Shown here: positions 6,503-9,990 of the stretch, piece after piece
How positions within the stretch are numbered: position 1 is the stretch's first letter
Layout: every line of letters begins with the position of its first letter
Assembly: GCA_030150425.1 (NCBI GenBank)
Contig: JASLFY010000013.1
Span: 1 to 9,990 of the forward strand
Source of the DNA: Yimella sp.
GTDB taxonomy: Bacteria; Actinomycetota; Actinomycetes; Actinomycetales; Dermatophilaceae
Length of the DNA: 9,990 nt
Direction of reading: 5' to 3'
Position numbers and translations under genes: made by a program
Notes under the pieces: generated by a model
Databases searched by the model: none
The model's input: only the letters and a program-made list of their open reading frames with translations
What the model was told of the DNA's origin: nothing

Positions 6503-7456
6503 GTGAACAGCGCACAGTCCCCCGAACTCGACCCGGTCGCCGATCTGCTCGACGTCCTCGACCTCAAGCCCGAGGGGTCGACCCGCTTCGGACCCATCGA
6601 CGCGATGGACCACCCGGACGCCGACCGCCACGTGCGCGAGTTGGAGATCTTCGTCGGCCGCAGCCAGGAGACGCCGCAGGGCCGCGCGTTCGGCGGTCAG
6701 GTCCTCGCCCAGTCGCTGATCGCCGGCGGCCGCTCGGTGCAGTCGGTCGAGGGGCTGGGCGATCGCGCGGTGCACTCGCTGCACGCGTACTTCATCCGTC
6801 CCGGCGACTCCCACGAACCGATCCGGTTCGCGGTCGAGAACCTGCGCGACGGCAACTCCTTCTCGGTCCGCCGGGTCTACGCGATGCAGGACGGCGAGAC
6901 GCTGCTGTCGGCGACGCTGTCGTTCCAGTCCCCGGCCGACGGCCTGGACCACCAGGCGGCGATGCCGTCGGTGCCCGACCCGGACCGGGTCCGCACCACC
7001 GCCGAGGAGCTCGAGGGCATTGACCACCCGGTCGCCGATCACTGGCGCAGCCGCGCGGTCGACGTCCGTACGGTCGAGGGGGCGCTGTTCTTCCAGCCGG
7101 GCCGCCAGCACAACGCCGCGCAGAACGTCTGGATGAAGACCACCGGCGCGCTGCCGGACGACCCGCTGATCCACGCCGCGGTGATGGCGTACTCCTCCGA
7201 CTACACGCTGCTCGAGTCGATCCTGCGCCGCCACGGCCTGGTCTGGAGCGACCGCCGGCTGCGCCCGGCCAGCCTCGACCACTCGATGTGGTTCCACCGG
7301 CCGGGACGCGTCGACGACTGGCTGCTCTACCAGCAGGAGTCGCCGTCGGCCAGCGGTGGCCGCGGCCTCGGACTGGGCAAGATGTTCAGCCTGGACGGCA
7401 CCCTGCTGTGCACCGTCGCCCAGGAGGGGATGGTGCGGGTCAAGGAGACCGACTGA
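6503..7456 (+). CDS. tesB: Acyl-CoA thioesterase II (TesB family)
   Basis: A 317-residue double-hotdog enzyme that hydrolyses medium- and long-chain acyl-CoA to free fatty acid and CoA, part of acyl-CoA balance in fatty acid metabolism. The N-terminal hotdog carries RAFGGQVLAQSL (61-72) and HSLHAYFIRPGD (91-102). The C-terminal hotdog carries AYSSDYTLLES (229-239), LDHSMWFHRP (258-267) and the ending SASGGRGLGLGKMFSLDG and AQEGMVR. By comparison with E. coli TesB, the catalytic trio would be Asp233, Ser257 (Thr in E. coli) and Gln307. About 20 N-terminal residues precede the usual start of the fold. The GTG at 6503 is chosen because upstream sequence in this frame overlaps the divergent gene and is not family-like. 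Length is slightly above the E. coli enzyme (286), as is common in actinobacteria. Confidence 0.95.
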   Translation: MNSAQSPELDPVADLLDVLDLKPEGSTRFGPIDAMDHPDADRHVRELEIFVGRSQETPQGRAFGGQVLAQSLIAGGRSVQSVEGLGDRAVHSLHAYFIRPGDSHEPIRFAVENLRDGNSFSVRRVYAMQDGETLLSATLSFQSPADGLDHQAAMPSVPDPDRVRTTAEELEGIDHPVADHWRSRAVDVRTVEGALFFQPGRQHNAAQNVWMKTTGALPDDPLIHAAVMAYSSDYTLLESILRRHGLVWSDRRLRPASLDHSMWFHRPGRVDDWLLYQQESPSASGGRGLGLGKMFSLDGTLLCTVAQEGMVRVKETD

Positions 7457-7472
7457 CCCCCGCCCACCCGGC

Positions 7473-7538
7473 GAGATAACTGGTCCGGTCCGAGGGAACG
7501 CGAAAATTCGCGTTCCCTCGGACCGGACCAGTTATCTC
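7473..7538. terminator. Bidirectional hairpin, perfect 32-bp inverted repeat
   Basis: Arms 7473-7504 and 7507-7538 are perfect reverse complements (32 of 32) with only two bases between them, so a few innermost A-T pairs would open as a loop. It lies 17 bases after the tesB stop, and its right arm enters the stop codon of the convergent merR gene (7537-7539). No T-run follows. Bidirectional termination of tesB and merR is the simplest reading, but the arm is unusually long for a terminator. Confidence 0.8.
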
Positions 7539-8286
7539 AGCTGTTCTCGGCCTCGATCGCGGCACATATCCAGGTGGACAGACCCGGTGCGTCGTACGTG
7601 TCGTCGTACGCCGCGGTGAACCGCGGGTCGGCGACGTACATCCGCCCGAGCTCGATCTGCAGCTGCGGGGAGCAGTCGTAGAACCAGCGGGTGATCTGCG
7701 CGCGGTGTTCACGGACGAGTTCACCCGCCTGTGTCGACTCCGGCGACACACCTGACCGGAAGGCGTCCGCCATTCGCTGCTGCAGGTCGTCCTGCTCGGT
7801 CTTGATCCGTTCCCAGTCGGCCTTCGTGTAGCGCTTGGTGCGGCGCTGCGACTCCTGCCACTGCGGGCTGTCGCCCCACCGCTCCTGCGCCTCGGCCTGG
7901 GCCTCCTCGAAGCCGTCGCCGAACAGCTTCTTCATGTCGTCGGTGGTCATCGGTTCGTCGTTCATCGCCTTCTCCAGGGTTTCGTCGATCGCCGCCACGA
8001 GCCCGGTGAGCTCCTGCAGCCGGTTGCTGACGACCTCTCGCTGGCGGCGCAGGTGAGTCACCACGTCGCCGTCGGCGAGCAGCTGCGCGATCCGGTCGAG
8101 CGGCACCTCGAGGCGCCGGTAGACCACGATCTGTTGCAGCCGTACGAGATCGGCCGGGGTGTAGAGCCGGTAACCCGCGTCGGAACGCTCGCTCGGCACG
8201 CACAGACCGATGCGGTCGTAGTGGTGCAACGTGCGGACCGTCAGTCCGAGCTCCCGGGCCACCTCGCCCACCGTCCGGTTCGTCAT
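7537..8286 (-). CDS. MerR-family regulator with TipAS-like domain
   Basis: A 249-residue DNA-binding regulator. The MerR winged helix-turn-helix fills about 3-72: TVGEVARELGLTVRTLHHYDRIGL, then the wing with SDAGYRLYTPADLVRLQQI. A dimerisation helix follows (about 76-110), and residues about 115-249 form a TipAS-type ligand-binding domain. That domain is recognisable from the ...WFYDCSPQLQIELGRMYVADPRFTAAYD... stretch (201-228) and the closing APGLSTWICAAIEAE. In TipA of Streptomyces the domain binds thiopeptide antibiotics covalently through a Cys; Cys205 in FYDC is the probable equivalent. The ligand here is unknown. ATG 8286 is preferred over GTG 8295 because GGAAGG stands 8 bases before it. 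The gene diverges from the GNAT gene across 94 bases, and an inverted repeat over its ribosome binding site may give autoregulation. Neighbouring GNAT and SDR-like genes are possible targets. Confidence 0.93.
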   Translation of the reverse strand: MTNRTVGEVARELGLTVRTLHHYDRIGLCVPSERSDAGYRLYTPADLVRLQQIVVYRRLEVPLDRIAQLLADGDVVTHLRRQREVVSNRLQELTGLVAAIDETLEKAMNDEPMTTDDMKKLFGDGFEEAQAEAQERWGDSPQWQESQRRTKRYTKADWERIKTEQDDLQQRMADAFRSGVSPESTQAGELVREHRAQITRWFYDCSPQLQIELGRMYVADPRFTAAYDDTYDAPGLSTWICAAIEAENS

Positions 8287-8293
8287 GTCGACC

Positions 8294-8321
8294 ACCTTCC
8301 AGCCTGACGTCGGGTGAAGGT
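8294..8321. promoter_or_regulatory. Candidate MerR operator (ACCTTC-N16-GAAGGT)
   Basis: ACCTTC at 8294-8299 and GAAGGT at 8316-8321 are exact 6-base inverted repeats 16 bases apart, immediately upstream of merR. The left arm covers the merR ribosome binding site. On the minus strand a TTGACC box (8324-8319) overlaps the right arm, as expected for an operator lying just after a -35 box in MerR-type promoters. No good -10 hexamer is visible at a 19-base spacing, so this remains a candidate. Confidence 0.35.
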
Positions 8322-8365
8322 CAACCCGCCCGTCACGGACATCCGATCACGAACCGGCGAGCGGC

Positions 8366-8374
8366 TGCGAGACT
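8366..8374 (+). promoter_or_regulatory. Putative extended -10 promoter of the GNAT gene (leaderless)
   Basis: TGC-GAGACT, the same nine bases found before malQ, ends 6 bases before the GNAT ATG at 8381. No Shine-Dalgarno sequence or clear -35 box is present. It is preceded by GGC, giving GGCTGCGA as at the MscS gene. Confidence 0.45.
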
Positions 8375-8380
8375 GCCGAC

Positions 8381-8968
8381 ATGCGCCTCGAACCCGTCAC
8401 CCTCACCGGCCGACTCGTACGGCTGGAGCCGCTCTCCCCTGACCACCACGACGGCCTGGTGGAGGCCACCTCGGACGGCCGGATGTGGGACCGCTGGTAC
8501 ACCACGGCGCCGACCGCCGACGGTGTCGCGGCCATGGTCGAGCAGCGCCTGGAGTTGCAGGCAGCGGGAAAGATGCTGCCGTTCACCGCGATCCGGCAGT
8601 CCGACGACGCGGTCCTCGGGATGACCAGCTTCTACGACATCGCCGCAGACGTCCCACGGGTCTCGATCGGCTACACCTGGAACCGCGAGTCGACCCACGG
8701 CACCGGCACCAACCCCGAGTCGAAACTGCTGCTGATGACGCACGCCTTCGAGACGCTCGGCTGCGCCGCGGTCCGGTACGAGACGAGCTGGTCGAACCAG
8801 CAATCCCGGGCCGCGATCGAGCGGCTCGGTGCCCGCCTCGACGGGGTCCTGCGAGCCGACCGGCTGGAGCGCAACGGCGCCCTGCGCGACACCGTCGTCT
8901 ACTCGGTCCTGGCCCACGAGTGGCCGTCGGTGCGGGCCGGCCTGGAGCACCGCCTGCGCCGTCGCTGA
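8381..8968 (+). CDS. GNAT-family N-acetyltransferase (RimJ/RimL-like)
   Basis: A 195-residue acetyl-CoA-dependent acetyltransferase of the RimJ/RimL-like GNAT group. It opens with the typical LTGRLVRLEPLSPDHHDGLVEA (8-29), the first strand and helix. The cofactor-binding part is seen at about 97-123: IGYTWNRESTHGTGTNPESKLLLMTHAFE, where the H-G-T-G-T-N run is the pyrophosphate-binding loop. The late motif TSWSNQQSRAAIERLGARLDGVLR (135-158) is the usual helix and turn near the CoA. Residues 164-173 (RNGALRDTVV) match the common R-dG-x-x-R-D-t/s-v ending. The acceptor is unknown; relatives act on protein N-termini, amino acids or antibiotics. It stands alone between the divergent MerR regulator and the SDR-like gene 63 bases downstream, with which it may share a transcript. 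Confidence 0.92.
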   Translation: MRLEPVTLTGRLVRLEPLSPDHHDGLVEATSDGRMWDRWYTTAPTADGVAAMVEQRLELQAAGKMLPFTAIRQSDDAVLGMTSFYDIAADVPRVSIGYTWNRESTHGTGTNPESKLLLMTHAFETLGCAAVRYETSWSNQQSRAAIERLGARLDGVLRADRLERNGALRDTVVYSVLAHEWPSVRAGLEHRLRRR

Positions 8969-9031
8969 CGGAATAACCGACGCCGCTGCGGGTTGACCCG
9001 GACGTCACCGATCCCCACCGGAAGGAACGTC

Positions 9032-9673
9032 ATGGCACGCATCGCCCTCATCGGCGGACACGGGAAGATCGCCCTGCTCGCGGAACCGCTGCTGGTCCGC
9101 GCCGGCCATCAGGTCGACGCGATCATCCGCAACCCGGACCACGCCGACGACGTACGCGCGACCGGCCCCGCGCCGGTCGACGCCGACATCGAGTCGATGG
9201 ACACCGCCGCACTCACCGAACTGTTCGCCGACCACGACGTCGTGGTCTGGTCGGCCGGCGCCGGTGGTGGAGATCCGGACCGCACGTACGCCGTCGACCG
9301 CGACGCCGCGATCCGTTCGATGGACGCCGCAGCGGCCGCCGGTGCCCGGCGGTACGTGATGGTCTCCTACCTCGGAGCGAAGCCGGACCACGGTGTGCCG
9401 CAGGACAATTCGTTCTTCGCGTACGCCGAGGCGAAGGCCGCGGCCGACACCCACCTGCGCGGGACCGACCTCGACTGGACGGTTCTCATGCCCAGCGCCC
9501 TGACCCTGGAGCCGGCCGGTGGGATCGACCTGAACCCCGCCAGCGGCGGGAAGGTGTCGCGCGCGACGGTGGCCGAGGTCATCGCGGCCGTCGTGGACGC
9601 ACCGGCGACGATCGGCAAGGACCTGCCGTTCAACGACGGGTCGACGCCGGTCGCGGAGGCGCTGGGCTCCTGA
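9032..9673 (+). CDS. Atypical SDR, NAD(P)H-binding oxidoreductase-like
   Basis: A 213-residue Rossmann-fold protein of the NAD(P)H-binding atypical short-chain dehydrogenase group (YwnB/NmrA-like, PF13460 type). The nucleotide loop is ALIGGHGKIALL (5-16), in which the third glycine of the usual GxxGxxG is Ala14. VVVWSAGAGG (70-79) is the strand and turn beside the cofactor, and YAEAK (131-135) supplies the Tyr-x-x-x-K pair. The ending DWTVLMPSALTLEP (148-161) is the usual sixth strand region. Substrate is unknown; relatives include flavin reductase-like and redox-sensing proteins. ATG 9032 is preceded by GGAAGGA at 9020-9026, a strong ribosome binding site, which settles the start over an upstream in-frame ATG/GTG-type codon. 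A hairpin terminator follows the stop by 6 bases. The upstream region shares GGGTTGACC and GACGTCA with the merR upstream region. Confidence 0.92.
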   Translation: MARIALIGGHGKIALLAEPLLVRAGHQVDAIIRNPDHADDVRATGPAPVDADIESMDTAALTELFADHDVVVWSAGAGGGDPDRTYAVDRDAAIRSMDAAAAAGARRYVMVSYLGAKPDHGVPQDNSFFAYAEAKAAADTHLRGTDLDWTVLMPSALTLEPAGGIDLNPASGGKVSRATVAEVIAAVVDAPATIGKDLPFNDGSTPVAEALGS

Positions 9674-9679
9674 CGAGTC

Positions 9680-9720
9680 GTCCGCCGTCCCGGCCGCGTG
9701 TCCGGTCCGGGATGGCGGAC
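9680..9720 (+). terminator. Hairpin terminator after the SDR-like gene
   Basis: Arms 9680-9693 and 9707-9720 pair over 14 positions with a single G-U wobble, around a 13-base loop. The hairpin starts 6 bases after the stop codon of the SDR-like gene. No T-run follows; the next bases begin the promoter region of the lipoprotein gene, whose possible -35 box overlaps the right arm. Confidence 0.65.
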
Positions 9721-9744
9721 AAACCCGGTGCCAGGCACTACCGT
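9716..9744 (+). promoter_or_regulatory. Putative promoter of the lipoprotein gene
   Basis: CGGACA at 9716-9721 (matching TTGACA at four of six positions), a 17-base spacer and TACCGT at 9739-9744 (TAnnnT type) form a reasonable sigma-70-like promoter. Transcription would begin near 9751, giving a short leader that contains the GGGGG ribosome binding site at 9764-9768. Confidence 0.45.
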
Positions 9745-9773
9745 CCGAGCAGAACCAGCGGACGGGGGACGTG

Positions 9774-9990
9774 ATGCAGGGCATCCGGCGGCGGGCGACA
9801 ACGGCAGCGCTGACGATCGTGGCGCTCTGCGCGACGGTGACGGCGTGCGACCGGACACCACCCGGGACGTCGTCCTCGACGTCACCCGCGCCAACGACGG
9901 CGGGGAAGAACACGACCGCTCCGCCCAGTGCTTCCTCCCCGACGGCCGGCACGCTCCCGCCCCAACAGGGCCCGTCGTCGGCGACCTCGC
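9774..9990 (+). CDS. Secreted lipoprotein with Ser/Thr/Pro-rich linker (5' part only)
   Basis: The first 72 codons of a gene that runs off the right edge. Residues 1-25 are a lipoprotein signal peptide: a basic start with Arg5-7, a hydrophobic core (about 8-20) and the lipobox VTAC, with Cys25 as the lipidated residue. Everything seen after it is low-complexity sequence rich in Thr, Ser, Pro and Ala, typical of the flexible tether that holds an actinobacterial lipoprotein domain away from the membrane. The functional domain lies outside the window, so no role can be given. ATG 9774 is preferred over the adjacent GTG at 9771 because the GGGGG run at 9764-9768 is then at a usable spacing of 5 bases; either start gives the same signal peptide. 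The sequence stays in frame to the last base with no stop. Confidence 0.8.
   Translation, partial: MQGIRRRATTAALTIVALCATVTACDRTPPGTSSSTSPAPTTAGKNTTAPPSASSPTAGTLPPQQGPSSATS

Noticed and set aside
6454..6597. N-terminal extension of the small thioesterase to 200 residues
   Set aside because: The added 48 residues lie inside tesB and are not family-like; ATG 6453 puts the catalytic motif at the usual distance from the N-terminus.
5322..7538. The two long inverted repeats as ends of a composite mobile element carrying 5378-7456
   Set aside because: The arms differ in sequence and length, no transposase or target duplication is visible, and both sit precisely in convergent gaps as terminators do.
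7287..8380. merR, GNAT and SDR-like genes as a new defence or antibiotic island
   Set aside because: Base composition and codon use look like the neighbours, there are no mobility genes, and each gene belongs to a widespread family; nothing beyond proximity supports a system.
9005..9952. 315-residue minus-strand open frame across the SDR-like gene and lipoprotein start
   Set aside because: It spans two supported plus-strand genes plus their terminator and promoter, and its translation resembles no protein family I know.

Overview
The window is very GC-rich DNA with tightly packed genes, frequent GTG starts and many 'cgtac' strings. This points to a high-GC Actinomycetota genome, possibly Nocardioidaceae/Propionibacteriales, though that family-level guess is an inference from style only. 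It holds nine complete protein genes that I call confidently, one conserved gene of unknown function, and the 5' end of a lipoprotein gene cut by the right edge. I see no rRNA, tRNA, CRISPR array, insertion sequence, phage gene or integration site, and no gene-free stretch longer than 300 bases.

Left block (1-5380), carbohydrate and stress functions. malQ (4-alpha-glucanotransferase) runs leftward. Divergently, a MscS-type mechanosensitive channel overlaps glbO (group II truncated haemoglobin) by 4 bases, and a GH13 alpha-glucosidase (aglA-like) follows after 43 bases. A perfect 24-bp inverted repeat closes this block against the convergent next gene. From memory, glbO followed by aglA, with a thioesterase/unknown-protein pair nearby on the other strand, is also the arrangement around Rv2470-Rv2475c in Mycobacterium tuberculosis. 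If so, this is an old actinobacterial neighbourhood.

Middle block (5378-7456), acyl-CoA thioesterases. A small hotdog thioesterase and a 206-residue protein of unknown function form a leftward, overlapping pair. It diverges across only 49 bases from a TesB-type double-hotdog acyl-CoA thioesterase. A perfect 32-bp inverted repeat lies in the convergent gap after tesB.

Right block (7537-9990), regulation and accessory metabolism. A MerR regulator with a TipAS-like ligand-binding domain runs leftward. To its right lie a GNAT acetyltransferase, an atypical short-chain NAD(P)-binding protein with a hairpin terminator, and the start of a secreted lipoprotein with a Ser/Thr/Pro-rich linker.

The most notable pattern is in the control regions. 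Six genes on both strands (malQ, the channel, aglA, the small thioesterase, tesB, the GNAT) lack a clear Shine-Dalgarno sequence. Instead each has a hexamer of the form GAnnnT or TAnnnT exactly 6 or 7 bases before the start codon, and in four of the six TGC precedes the hexamer. This is what promoters of leaderless mRNAs look like. The other main genes (glbO, merR, the SDR-like gene, the lipoprotein) carry purine-rich ribosome binding sites instead. Apart from this I find ordinary chromosomal housekeeping and accessory genes, and no clear new multi-gene system.
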